The notes under the pieces: model-generated
Databases searched by the model: none
The model's input: the letters and a program-made list of their open reading frames with translations, nothing else
What the model was told of the DNA's origin: nothing
Translations under genes and position numbers: made by a program
Shown here: positions 26,001 to 41,618 of the stretch, piece by piece
Layout: each line of letters starts with the position of its first letter
Numbering within the stretch: the first letter of the stretch is position 1
From: Trichoplax sp. H2
Taxonomy: Eukaryota > Placozoa > Uniplacotomia > Trichoplacea
Direction of reading: 5' to 3'
NCBI GenBank assembly: GCA_003344405.1
Contig: NOWV01000023.1
Location: 558,001 to 622,000, forward strand
DNA: 64,000 bases

Positions 26001-28730
26001 AGTGTACAGTACCTTTGCATTCAGTACAAGTATGATTATTTTCGATGTCTCCTCTTCGTTAAAAAATTAAAGTTGTATTCCGTTGAAATTCCTGTATAGT
26101 ATTTATATATACCCATAGAAGCATATCTCCCAATATAGATTATCATGATAACATGAACGTACTATGTCAATAAATAAGAACCAAGTTGGCATTCCTGAGC
26201 TATTAGGCTACAACCAAGTATAGGATTTATCTAGTTTGGGTCTGATTTAGCCTATACAATTATATGTTTTCGGGGTGCCATCGAAAATAATCACACTTGT
26301 ACAGTACAGTACAGTACAGTACAGTACAATGTGGACGGGCTAATTTCTATGATTTTGGTGCAAACAGATAGATTAAATTTTTTTTTTTTTTTGGACAAAT
26401 TTTATATCAGTGTAAACGACTGGACGTTACAAACAACCTGAACGGGAAATTTGCACAATTGTACTGTACGTGTAAGAAAAAGGAGATTAATTAATTGCTT
26501 ATGAGGAAAAGAACGAAGCAGAAATAAACAAATTTATACATTAACAGAGTTCATGGCTAAAGTGTCACGCAAAGAGGTATTCTACTGCTACATACCAGCC
26601 ATCGGAGTAGATCCGCTTCATGTCACAGAAAGTTGTTTACTCTTGATATACTGTACTGTACAGTACGTATAGCATCAAATATAGAAAGTAGTAAAAGTAG
26701 ATCACTAGCAGATGGTTACTACCGTGGTTTATATAGCAGGAATAGATAGGTGTGGTGATCGAGTGATGCAATCAATATTATTTGAAAAGCCAATCAAACG
26801 TGCATTGCACTTTTGCATACTGAATAGTGAATTGAGAAAATGATTATTCATACTTAATCAGAACTTAACCTTGTACATGGTCATGTACTGTAGTTGACTA
26901 GAACTTGTGCTTTATTAATTATTTGTATAGGAAGGCGCCACAATACCGGAAACATATGATCACGATAGTGGCCTTAGGTTTGGCAATGGCCATAATGTAT
27001 TATAGGCTATAATATAGTATATTACACCGCAAGCTGCAACGCAGTGCAAATAATTTCATGACGCCCAAATGTGTTGTTACTGTTTTTAGAACATAAAATA
27101 CATCATATTAAATACTCTGGTTAAAGTTGCGCAAAAAAAAAAAAATGACGTTCTATTCTCAAAATAGTAAATTAGAATTCAGATGAGTACGATATTGGTA
27201 TGATGGAACGAGTTGAATAATATACTCACGTATACCGGTATACATACGATATACGCATATACGAGTATACGAATATGTACGTTTCTATGCCATTAAAGGT
27301 TTGCCTTTAATGCAGCCCTAGCGTCGTATCGATCGATAACTTGTTCAGTAGCGATAGAAAAAATAGAAATTCAATAAAAAATAATACTATAATGTAATAC
27401 GAAGTAGGAGAAGGATCGAATGTCAAAATCAAATCATTCTAGATCATTTGGAATAGTTAACACATGCTAAAGTATAGGTCGGAACTACATGAATATCAGA
27501 ATCTATAAAATTATAATGACATTTCGAATTGTAGCTGTTTAACATTCTACGTAATTGCATATTCATCTATTGCACCGGCAACACTACTATATACAATTAT
27601 TGTACATCCAGTATAGGCGTATTGTTCTATACAGTGAAGAAATAAAAGAAAGGAGTTATACTAGCTCAGTAGAACAAATTATGGTTATGTAGTCATGATT
27701 TTAGGCTTATTCTCCGCTCATTTATTTTGAATGAGGATTCACCAAGTGGCGCTACAATATATCGAATCATAATGACAGCTGAATCTTTAAGGACAGGAAA
27801 TTTACTGCATGACTTGTTAAGACCAAACACACGGCAAAGAGTGACAGATGGAGGTTATTATTAAAACGTGTTATATGGTAGGATGGGTTAAGCATCTTGT
27901 AATAGTTAATTCGTATGGCCGGTTTTAGCAAGTGCAGGTGTTTATTTGAGAAAATAGCTGGTTCGTTAGAGTTTATTTTTACACTTGTAAGGGTAATAAA
28001 GCTATGGTAAATTTACGTTTAGTTTTAAATAAATAAATTAATTTAATTAACAGTAAATTAAATTGAACTGTTCCAAGTACAGTACATGCATCCAAAAAGC
28101 AATCATGTATTGATTGATTGATTTAGTTTTTATTGGAATTTATTTTACTGCTATTTACAGATAGGCAGATATTTGCTTCCTTTATAGTATGAACTAAAAT
28201 AGAATTTATCAACACTCCTGCTTCCCGGAATATGTGAAAAGTGCTTCTGTAGAATGATTTCAGCTAATTGCAGTAGATATATATTAGTGGATACAGGATA
28301 CGATGCCGTGTCGAGCTCGAGTTTAGAACTCATGCTTCTGCAAACTGTAATCTGCGGTGTGTCACAGTCTAATCATCGTGGAGTACAGTAAAGTACTGCA
28401 CAGTTCTGTATATCTGGTTACGGCCAAAGTCGGTAATGCAGCCATTAGCGGTATATTGGCTGGCCAGTTTCATACCTATTGCTTTTAAATAAAATTTGCA
28501 TGAACGTTTGTAGCTATGCAGTTAAGCAAGGCTTTTGCAGCTAGGCATTTAGCATGACCATTATACATGCTTTACTGTCAGAAACAAACTATCCAAGTGG
28601 CCTTTGCAAAAGAAAAGACTTGACTTTTCTAGTCAATTTAAGCTTACAAAAACATAATCTACTTGAAGTACCGAAGTTATTATTACATTACAGTACAGTA
28701 TACCGTGCAGTATAAGACCACTATTACAGG

Positions 28731-29010
28731 GACGTGACGAGCCCTCTAAAATGGCTGAAAGATGTTAACGTTCAGCTACAGTGTTGGCTTAAATTATGTC
28801 CTCAAATTTTGAAGAAATGTAGTTTCAATTTGGCTCCAATTTCCTGCAGACGGATCAGTACAACCTTGAGCAATTGGCTCTTGATGTTTTGATTACTTTT
28901 TATAGAAGTATTGAATAATTCTATTTCTTTCAAGTTTCAAATACAAACTATCAGTCGCTGTTACATGTACGGTCGCTCCTAGTCGCTCCGCCATTTTACA
29001 AGTCACGTTG
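28731..29010 (+). repeat. Dispersed element, copy 1 (about 280 bp)
   Basis: The reverse complement of this stretch matches 52941-53195 along its length at roughly 75-85 percent by eye. Shared blocks include AGCGACTGATxGTTTG, TTGAAAGAAATAGAATTA, AATCAAAACATCAAGA, TACTGATCCGTCT and TTTCTTCxAAATT. The ends carry GACGTGACGAGCC and CAAGTCACGTTG. It is flanked by TACAG/TACTG arrays on both sides. No open frame spans it, so it looks like a short non-autonomous repeat. Class unknown. Confidence 0.85.
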
Positions 29011-29223
29011 TAATACATGCAGGTCTTTACGTCTTCATGGAGAAGTTCAGGAAATGAGAGGATCAGCCGTGTTCTACACTGTATAACTTGTACTAAAGTA
29101 TGGACTCGATCGCTATTGTACTGTAGTGCGCAGTATGATCAGAGATAGGGACCAGAGTCAGGCTGGGACTACCCTCAGTAGTCCGTGCCACAGTCCATCC
29201 GTTAGTAGTTCATGGTATGGATA

Positions 29224-29490
29224 AGGTACTGTACAGTACACTGTATTGTAGCACTACACACAACTCGCAAGTGGCACTACAGCCACTGGCAGTTGTATCT
29301 GACGAATAAAAAATTCTAGTGCTACAGTACTGTACTGGAACGGTACAGTGACGATACGGTTACAGTACTGACGTACAGTACTGTACACTGTAGTTGAGGG
29401 TGACACAGCACTGTACTACTGTAGTGTTGTTGAAGTGTGCGCATGCGTATTGATTAGTGTACAGCACAGTACTTACATTACAGTAGTTGG
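29224..29490. repeat. TACAG/TACTG arrays immediately upstream of RUVBL2
   Basis: Several arrays with GTAC or CAGTACTG centres, near 29226-29250, 29320-29395, 29411-29425 and 29459-29487. The last ends about 15 bases before the RUVBL2 ATG, so part of the repeat probably lies in the 5' UTR or core promoter. A related block at 29943-29990 is in RUVBL2 intron 2. Confidence 0.85.
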
Positions 29491-29501
29491 AACGGTCAAG
29501 C

Positions 29502-33167
<3,666 letters not shown>

Positions 33168-34719
33168 GCGATTACGTCTTGGCTACCTATGATTTTTTAA
33201 GATATTTGCCCTTAGAATGCGATGGCAATAATGCTATAGTACTTGTAGTGTATCAACATCGTGTACAATTACGTATTTATAGATATGATATCTCATCTTT
33301 GTTCTAGCAGTGGTCAATCCAATAGATTCATTATTGCTATTATTCCTCTATTCGATCGTGCATTTTCTGTCTACGAATTTTCGTGCAACTTATTGTACAT
33401 TATTGAACATAAAATAGATCGATTACTCGTTTATAATAAATTAACTGAATATTTTGATGCTGACATTTATGGCTAAACCTGAGTTGGTACAGAGCGTGTT
33501 GTATTAACAATGTTTTGCAGTTATTAATAGTATGTCTGATCATGGTATCTTTCTAGAAACTAGATGTCACCCTGAGTTAGGTTACTACTATTGTAAAGGA
33601 GACCAACTCCATTATACTAGTATAGTGGTTACGTTATTAGAATCAATGCTAAGAGAGTGACGACACGGACTACTAATAGAGCTCTCTTAGTAGTCCCTAG
33701 TGACAGGCAGTTGAAATCAAGTATGAGCCTGTAATGTTGTTAGATGTGTCCAATTTATGTTATTTTAATGCAGGTAACTTGTTTCATAAATCGTATCATT
33801 GCAGTTTTCATCATATAAATCAGTTATAACAACATGTTACTTTATTTGAATTAATGCTAGGAGTGTAACAGTCAGTTGAAATAAAGTATGAGCTTGTAAT
33901 GGTTGCTAGAAGTGTCCGATTTATTTTAATGAGATGGCTTGAAAATTGTTTCAGAAATCCTATCAGTGCAATTCTCATCGTACAAATTAGTTATAACAAC
34001 ATTAAGATTCAAAAAATGTTGTACAGCATATATAGTTATACACAAGGGCCAATAGTGACAGAGTAACGAATACCATTAAAATAAAGGGCTATGTATCACC
34101 AATGATAGAATCGTTTGTTTCTTGTAAATAATATTTTAAGATATACAGGAAAAAGTTATATTTTTTATCGTATTACTGATTACCAAAATCTGCAGTTGCT
34201 ACAGATATCTTACTGTGCGTGTGTCATACAGCAAAAGTCATTCTCTTGTTGATGATTGGTTCCCCCCCCCCAAATAAAAAAAGATTTCTTAGAATAATTC
34301 GTCATTAGCCAGCAAATACCGTATAATATATTGCAACATTTCATTGGGCAACTATTAAATTAGTGTAGTATAAATGGTATACGCATATGGCAAATGTTAG
34401 AAGACATAATTTTATGTCGTGTAACGCTTGCAACAGAGATCCCAATTTTGACAATAAACCAAATAAATGAGGCGTGAATAAATACATGAACACCTAATTT
34501 GTCGATTAATTAATTACATTATTCAGTGCAGTGCTGTAATATACGAGCAACTTATTGCGGAGTAGTTTAAATAATGCAGCCTTTAGTATAAAGGAATATT
34601 TTAATAAGAGTATGATCTAAGCAGGGTATGGAGGGTTTATTGCGTTGTAATTGTAAATATCTTTACTAACACGTGCAATATTCAGCACGACTTGTTCATC
34701 ATCGCTTTGCTATTTAATG
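33168..34719. other. Spacer between RUVBL2 and sulfotransferase-like gene A (convergent)
   Basis: 3' flanks of two convergent genes. It contains a tandem duplication at 33628-34003 (separate entry) and a run of 10 C at 34262-34271. An AATAAA on the minus strand lies at 34636-34641, about 80 bases past the gene A stop. The frame at 33261-33476 is in the RUVBL2 3' flank and unrecognised. Confidence 0.6.
33628..34003. repeat. Tandem duplication, one copy with a palindromic insert
   Basis: Unit 1 about 33628-33833 and unit 2 about 33836-34003 share AATCAATGCTA-like starts, CAGTTGAAATxAAGTATGAG, a GTGTCCxATTTAT box and the end TTATAACAACA. Unit 1 is about 40 bases longer: it holds GGACTACTA (33667-33675) and its reverse complement TAGTAGTCC (33688-33696), which unit 2 lacks. 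Confidence 0.8.
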
Positions 34720-36125
34720 CTATGGAAGTAGCGTAATTCGATTATTGTTGGATTCTTTACGTGCTTCCTCCTGATGAATCCGCTGATTTAACATGTCCAT
34801 GATAACCTTTTCAGAGTTACGTATGCTATTTTGAATATTCGTTGCAACAAATGCTAATGGATTGAAGGGTAGTTTAACTGGAGTTCTTTTGAAGCGGATA
34901 CTTATCGGGCTCCGTGCTACACAATCAAGTTTCAATTTCGTAGGATTAAGGTTGAGAAATTGAGATATACGGTGCATTTCAGAGCGGAGGCTTGTTACCA
35001 AATTGGAGTAATGCACTATCAGAATTGGACCATCGTAGGCTAAATAGGTTTTATAGTATTTTTCCCAATTTTTACCAGCAGATCTGACGTGATTTTCCCA
35101 TAAATTACCTGCGTAAAATAGACGTAATTAACTTTCATTCATTTTAATTTTGATGCATTAGAAATGATGCCGTTATACTGTAATAGTAGCAGCCAAGGTA
35201 TCATTTATACAGTCATCGTATTATTGCAATAAAAGATATTTTAATCAGATTTTTAGAATGATTACACCATCGAAACGTAAGAGACATTTTTTAGTCGTTT
35301 ATCTCGATTGATAGTATGAGAAATATTGAAAGATGGAATACTTATTTAATCAAGGATAGAAGATATTATACTGCACATTAGTACTGGTACACATACGATT
35401 TAGGTATCGAGATCTCGAGGCTACAATTTGTCGGGGTTTAGAATAGAGCCCATCAAAAGAAACGCGAAGGCATTCGAATGGGGAGCGAACCACAACGATG
35501 ACTTTATCTACAGGACCAACAAGGTTTAAATAGTTAGTTTCAACAGCTACTACCGAGGCTCCTAAAATAGAAGAAAATGGAAAAATGTAGAAGATTAATT
35601 GTTCACGTCCCGGCATTAGAAAATGCCTCATCTTAAGGTTGGAGGCTTTGAAAGAAAAGTTTCGTATAGATCAATGTAATAAGGTTGGTATAAAAATTAT
35701 TATCAAAGGTATAAAAGGAGGAGAAAAATTCCAAAGTACAGTACAGTGATCATGTAGCATATCATGAGAGAAGAAGAAAATGATCATCAGCGTGCTGAAT
35801 AAACCGACTAACCTGTACGACCGTATATATTTCCGACATGATGTCCTGAAATTTGTTGTATTATATAACGAACCCATTGAGTACCACATCCAGGAGGACC
35901 AACTAATGCAGTGACAGGAGAGTTACGTTTGATGTAGGATAATCGTTCAGAACATTCGCCTTTGGCTTCGAGGACAGAATAGTAAATTAAACGCGCTGGT
36001 GCTACAACGACTAAAACAATAAATATCGATGCCAAAAAAAAGGCAAAAGCGCACTCGCTGGCTGAAAAATAAGAAATTGTCCGATGTTGCAATTTTCGTC
36101 GTCGATGGTGATAGAGATTGTCCAT
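34720..36125 (-). CDS. WSCD-like membrane sulfotransferase, paralogue A
   Basis: Likely a Golgi type II membrane protein of the WSCD (sialate O-sulfotransferase-like) branch of PAPS sulfotransferases. Exons: 36125-35813, 35561-35397, 35108-34720, phases 1 and 1, 288 residues. Basic N-terminus, then one membrane segment at about residues 26-50, then PVTALVGPPGCGTQWVRYI at 70-88 where the 5'-phosphosulfate loop should be. Next DKVIVVVRSPFECLRVSF resembles the 3'-phosphate site (IxxIRNPYxA). Then WENHVRSAGKNWEKY and GPILIVHYSNL, matching the WxxHVxSW and LLVVHYEDL blocks of the family. No WSC domain is present, so only the catalytic half of vertebrate WSCD1/2 is represented. The usual P(K/R)SGTTW is replaced by PPGCGTQW, lacking the basic residue. 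Activity is therefore uncertain. A minus-strand AATAAA follows at 34641-34636. Confidence 0.8.
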
Positions 36126-36584
36126 TGTAATAAGGATTGCCGGCGCTACGTCTGAGCAACGAGACAGTATGGATAAAACTACTGTATTATGTTGGATAGG
36201 ACACGATCATTTCGTAGATAATCAATCTCCATGCTGCCAAAGTACAATGCTATCCTATAGCGCTACGTAGTACCTGCTAAACGATTGAAAAAAATGGCCC
36301 AATGGATTGTACTTCATGAATCATCTCTACGAAAGCATTAGCGTACCATTCTACAATCATGGACATACACTATAGAGGCCAATTTTCTGATAGGAAACTG
36401 CAATGCGATTTCATCGGCCACGCCGCCAGGTATATTTATTATTTTTATTTATTTATTTATTATTATCCTTAATGAAAGTCAACGTCAGCACAGTTTAGTA
36501 TAGCTTTTGGACCTAATGAAGACAAGAGGAAAAATTGACCCAAAGGCAGTCGAGCAATATGCAGCCTTTGCTCTTGCACGGTAG

Positions 36585-36695
36585 ACTCAAGTGCTGTACG
36601 GTATAATGTAATTACTTTCTGTTTCACGTACTGTAGACTCGGACCAAGTACTGTACAGTACGGTACAGTACAGTACAATACTGTACTGTACTGTA
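36585..36695. repeat. TACAG/TACTG arrays upstream of sulfotransferase-like gene A
   Basis: A dense block of CAGTA and TACTG pentamers with GTAC centres, strongest at 36645-36695. A smaller partner is at 37018-37050. Together they lie 0.5-0.9 kb upstream of the gene A start codon (36125, minus strand). Confidence 0.88.
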
Positions 36696-37094
36696 GAAGA
36701 AAGCTTCAACCATGGTACTGAGTCTGTGCAGTGCACCCTGGAACCATGATACTGTAATGAAGATCGTGTACTCCAGATTGACCTAATTACTGTGCTGTAG
36801 ATCTTGTGATCTTTATTAAGGTTCAGCAGTTTTTTGCGATTTGTGTTGTATCTCAACTCAAACGTGAAAGGTGCACATTACTGTCGGTCATTGACGATTG
36901 ATCGCCATTACTGTAATACTGCTGTGTAGATTTTAGATCTTCCAAGTTTCTCGAATCTGTTTTTTTTCTACAGTCCATTGTAATAAGGGTTACACCAGTA
37001 CAGTAAGTAATTGGACAAGAAACAGCATCATACTGTACTGTAGTGTACAGTAGAAATTCAGAAAGAGAACTCTACCAGCTGGTACACATTGGGA

Positions 37095-37158
37095 GATGAG
37101 GAAAATGACATCAATTTGTTCACTGTATCGTGAACAAATTGATGTCATTTTCCTCATC
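37095..37158. repeat. Perfect inverted repeat: 29-bp arms, 6-bp loop
   Basis: Left arm 37095-37123 and right arm 37130-37158 are exact reverse complements, separated by TGTATC. Flanking bases (GGGA before, ACCC after) nearly extend the stem. It would form a perfect hairpin in DNA or RNA. Confidence 0.95.
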
Positions 37159-38570
37159 ACCCAATCTTTCAATGTTATTTTATAATCCCTTTCCATTCGA
37201 AAGTAAGAGTGGGGAATGGGGAGATGCGAGTTAGGGTCAAATTTGTTCTTGAGTAGTCCCTGACTCCACACCACTTTACTAAGTATACTCTAGGGCGTGC
37301 AGTAGATAGATATTCAATAATTTGTTCGGATTTTACATCGGATGTGTATTCGCAAAAGATCAATTTGGAATGGTTTAAGGGCTCGATGGAATAACTTACC
37401 GGCGTTCCTGCCGTTGCCCAGCCAATAAATAATCAAAAGTTACGTTACAATATTCGTCATGTCATTGACTCTTTCCTTTACGACCACTGGCAATAATATC
37501 CACAAAAATGCCCAGATGTACTTACACCGTAAGCTGTTATTCCGTATTAACAGTGACACATATTAAAGTAATTTTGCAGGGGGGGGGACACAAAATGTGA
37601 TGCAATCTAGTAGAAGTCAAAAATAAAAAGAAGTGCTTGTATTCTAAGAGGAAAACTGCGATCCATCTGCAAAGATGCTACAGTAAATATAGCAGTACAG
37701 TACTGTAATTAAAATGAGCAGAGGAAACTGGCCAGATCTAATTTGAGAATGTATCTACTAGAAATTCTATCGCACACAGTATACACTTAGTACGCTTGCA
37801 TAGAGAATATAAATGAAGTGCAGTTTCTTAACACTTATACGTATATGATTCCTTTTATTATCAACACAAATTACATTATGATCAGGCATGTTTTCTTTTT
37901 TCGACGGTTAATAATCACATTGAACCACATAGTCTTGTAAAGAACAACATCAGGATAGTCATTTTTTTTCGAGTCCAATCATCTGATATTAATCAATAAA
38001 AACCGCGTATGCCTGTTAAAATATTGTTCAATTCTGATAAACTGAATGTTATGTATACGCAGTGATAAGATGATACGGTAATAGCGATGAGTAGCATAAG
38101 AAATCCGAAGGTTATGCGTATATGAGTGTACGATGTATACTTATAAATATGCTAAGCTAACGCAATAAAGGAGTTTTTAATTACATAAGCTTGTGCGCGT
38201 CACGGTGCCACTATTTGTAAAAGTTCTACTAGCCAGAGACATAACACTGAATACTGAGTAATATCGTATCCATTCCTGTTATGGCCTTAGTCTGCAATTA
38301 TTTTAAGTACTTCGGTGTTAACGCGGATATTACTTCAGTTTTCAATATAATATCCATGATGCACGCTATAGTAACTTTGGATTGTCCATATAATTTATGC
38401 GAAAGAAAAATTGTTAACTGAGGAAATAAACGTTGAATGACATCTTATTGATTGATTGAGGAATTATATTATTACTATCTTCACTTTATAACTTTAATCT
38501 CGAATATACCATAGAATTGTATAATTGCCATCTTGAATGGATATGTCTATTCATAAATAGACGTAGAACA

Positions 38571-39821
38571 TCATTTATTCGAATTTTTATCATGGCATCG
38601 TTGATTGATTAATTTCATGATAGTTATTTTGGAGGTATTAACCAGATGGTGAACTTCAGGCTTAAGCAGTTTATATGGATTAAACGATAACGGGGCGGGC
38701 ATACGCTTATATTTTCGAATCTTATAACTTCGAGCAACACAACTAAATTTTCTATTATCAGCAGAGATTTTTAGAAATTTAGCTAGTCGATGCATTTCAT
38801 ATTTGAGATTACTCTTTAAATTGGAATGATTAACAAACAGTATGGGTCCACGAAAGGCTAGATAATTCATATATAGTTTTTTCCATAGTAGGATAGCAGA
38901 AGTCGCGTGTTTTCTCCATTTATCGCCTACATTTGCAAGGAAATTAAGATTAATAACAATAACTAATTGATACCAATGTATTTCCGAGATCATACATTTG
39001 TATTATAATATGTGATCTCGATCTTTAATGATATGATAATTACGTCTCAAATATATTGAAGCATGATGAGAGTATAGACAAGGCCAACAAAAAACAAAAA
39101 AAAAACAAGACTGAAAAAATTATAAACTATCCTGCAATTATTGATTAATAAAGTTTTATTGCCCACATGGGATATAACTTACTGTGCTCCAAGTAATGTA
39201 ACCTAAATCGAACATCAGGCAAATGTTGTTTTTCGTAGGAAACACGCATACATTCATAAGGATCTCGAATAATGACGATAGCCCTATCAACCGGGCCAAT
39301 GAGATTCATATAATTAGCCTCAACGGCAATTGCTGAAGCACCTGCAATCAAATAGGTTTAACGATACAGTTAATATAATAAATTAATAGATGTGTCCAGT
39401 AGTAACTGGCTGAAACATATACCAGTACATTTTAGTCTACTTGTATAAAACATTGAAGCATACATAACGATCCAAATGATATCTATTTTTAAAATTCATC
39501 CTTTTATTTACCTGTATGATCGTAGACATTACCGACATGGTATCCAGATATTTCCTGTACCATATAACTTACCCAATCGTTACCGCATCCTGGAGGGCTG
39601 ACTAACGCTGTTACGGGTACTTGCCGATTATAATAGGATAGGTAATAAGAACATTTTCCAGTGGCTGTTTGAACTGTTAAAATTATGATAAACATTGGTA
39701 AAACTACTAAGGTTAAAATTAGAAGCAGGATTAAAAACCAAATACAACGTCGCTCCGATGGCGTTATATACGATGAGGAAGATTTAAAGCTATGGACACG
39801 GCCGCTAACTCGGTACCCCAT
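38571..39821 (-). CDS. WSCD-like membrane sulfotransferase, paralogue B
   Basis: Tandem paralogue of gene A, same strand and same three-exon structure: 39821-39512, 39341-39183, 38926-38571, again phases 1 and 1, 274 residues. Single membrane segment at about residues 26-49, then VPVTALVSPPGCGNDWVSYM (68-87), HVGNVYDHTG, DRAIVIIRDPYECMRVSYE, DKWRKHATSA, GPILFVNHSNL. The shared HHVGN/YHVGN and ETNYLNLVGPVD/EANYMNLIGPVD blocks show a common origin. B diverges further in the phosphosulfate loop (GCGND), where even the Thr kept in A is lost. The stop overlaps an AATAAA (AATAAATGA), so the 3' UTR may be very short. The role is inferred; either carbohydrate sulfation or a non-catalytic derivative is possible. 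Confidence 0.8.
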
Positions 39822-41618
39822 CTTTCAAAAGCATTCCATACGTTGAGTAAAGTAATAAATTATAAATAATTTACTGGAATTTTCACTTCGTTATTCGGCG
39901 TTGAAAATGAATATCAGTAGAGTTTATTGACAAAATAGATCTGTTCAGTCTTTATCCGTTGTTTTTAATCATGAGCCACACGCATGATTGCTTGTGCAAT
40001 GTGCATGGATACAATTCGTTGCCATCTATGCTAAATTTTTCTTGAAAGAAACGTTTATCAAAAAGATTGAAGAAACCCTTTCTAAAAATGATCATTTATG
40101 GGTTCTTATTTAAAACCCTAGAAGACGAGATATGATTTAACGCTATAATAGCTTTATAGTTTATATATAATGATAACTTTGACTATCAATACTAACATCA
40201 ATTATAACAAAACTGCCTCCGTTCTATTAATCAGTATGTCTCTTTTATGTCTAGACAAAAAGGTGATTTGATTATTGCACTATGTTTAACAATGTACATT
40301 GTATTAATTTTTTACCACTATTTATATGATAATTTTCACCATTATTTTAAACGCAAATACGCAATAAAGATAATATTGATAATTACAATCGTAGAGATAA
40401 AATGTTATGAATGATCTAGATACACGTATTTGGAGACAAGATGCTCCAGACTTTATTTGCTATTTATTAATTTTTATGTCTTAAATTAGATGGCGAAAAG
40501 CAAAGAGATTACAGTTTCCTTAACTCATAAATGTAACAAGATGGGCAATCTCAAGGAATATAATAGGGTTTTTTACTTTATATTAAGAATATAGCCAGAG
40601 CTATGATTACAATAATTGTCATTACTGTCGATTTTACATAACAAAATTTACCTTATTGATCTATAGAAGACGTTAAGGACTCGTTCACGATCTCTTTGAA
40701 AGATCGCTTATGTTATATAATAAATATCAAGATGTATTGTGATAAGAACTTTTACATGCTAGAAGTCGATGCTATCAAACGCAAAGGAATACTCTATATG
40801 CAATTTTGAAATTTTGAAGATTTAGTTAGAATCTGCAGACCCTATTCTAATATATTTCGTGAGATTAGCCTATTGTTTGAACACTGACATTAAAATGCAA
40901 TAGCAGTATTTCGTCACGACAGTATATTTGCAGCAGCATGCAAAGATTGATTATAAAATATTAGAATCGTATAACTTCTTCTACTAGTTAATTATAAATC
41001 ACAACCAAATCTCATGATCTTCAAATTTATTCTTTATTACTGCATAATAACATTTGCAATAATCAAATATATTTTGCTAATTATTGCATGATAATAATTC
41101 AGTATAGACTCCGATGAGATCACAAAGACTTCATGTTAAATATTGACAGCAATTTGTTCTATATCTTCGCTTAGAAGAAGAATTTCTCATCGAAAATAAT
41201 CCGATACAGTTAATTAGCTGTTACAATTTAGGATATTATTGATCAAAATATCGCATATATTTGCTCAATAATGGTATTTAATAATGCCTAAGGAAAACTT
41301 ATTACAAGAATAGGCAGTAAAATATCATTTGCATTAAAAATAGCATCATAGCGACTGTTAGATATTGTTTGATAAAATTTAATAAATGAATTTTTCGAGT
41401 TTTGACCCGATACTGATATAAGACATCGTAATCCAAGCATCTTCTTAAAAAATAAAGTTCATAATATGGCCTGATATAGCTTTTATTTGGCTCTATATAT
41501 CTGTAAGCTTTCGAATAATAAGAGCACATATAGTTTCAGAAGATTAATTATAACAAGTAGAATGTCTCGCTTTATTTAATTATAATACAATGTGGAAGAA
41601 ATTCAAAAAATGATTCCA
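39822..41618. other. Spacer between the LRR/EF-hand gene and sulfotransferase-like gene B
   Basis: Both neighbours are on the minus strand: this is the 3' flank of the LRR gene and the 5' flank of gene B. An AATAAA (minus) at 41576-41571 lies about 43 bases past the LRR gene stop. The 75-codon minus frame at 41302-41529 is aromatic-rich with no recognisable motif and is not called. Nothing else was seen, and no TACAG arrays are present here. Confidence 0.55.

Larger units (their letters stand above)
25311..29501. other. Repeat-rich intergenic region between FOXN1/4 and RUVBL2 (divergent)
   Basis: FOXN1/4 (-) and RUVBL2 (+) point away from each other, so both promoters should lie here. The region holds many TACAG/TACTG pentamer arrays, one copy of a dispersed element (28731-29010), a 15-base T run at 26378-26392 and a TATAC-rich palindromic patch at 27229-27280. 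A short + strand coding-like frame near 25477-25669 is discussed as a finding. The 60-codon minus frame at 28151-28333 is not recognisable. Confidence 0.6.
36126..38570. other. Spacer between the two sulfotransferase-like genes, repeat-rich
   Basis: Holds a TTTA-rich microsatellite near 36432-36462, TACAG/TACTG arrays (36585-36695, 37018-37050, 37690-37708), a perfect hairpin (37095-37158) and a run of 9 G at 37579-37587. The minus-strand frames at 36469-37363 run through these repeats and are not genes. Nothing is recognised in 37709-38570. Confidence 0.65.

Noticed and set aside
25843-26070. 75-codon plus-strand frame
   Set aside because: Most of it is the translated pentamer array; no protein signal.
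28151-28333. 60-codon minus-strand frame
   Set aside because: Unrecognised, in repeat-rich DNA, with no supporting splice partners.
37095-37158. Calling the hairpin a microRNA gene
   Set aside because: A perfect stem without mismatches is not typical of animal pre-miRNAs, and no expression evidence is available; kept only as an inverted repeat.
36469-37363. Overlapping minus-strand open frames
   Set aside because: They run through TACAG/TACTG arrays and the perfect hairpin; translations are repeats of Tyr-Cys-Thr-Val type with no motif.
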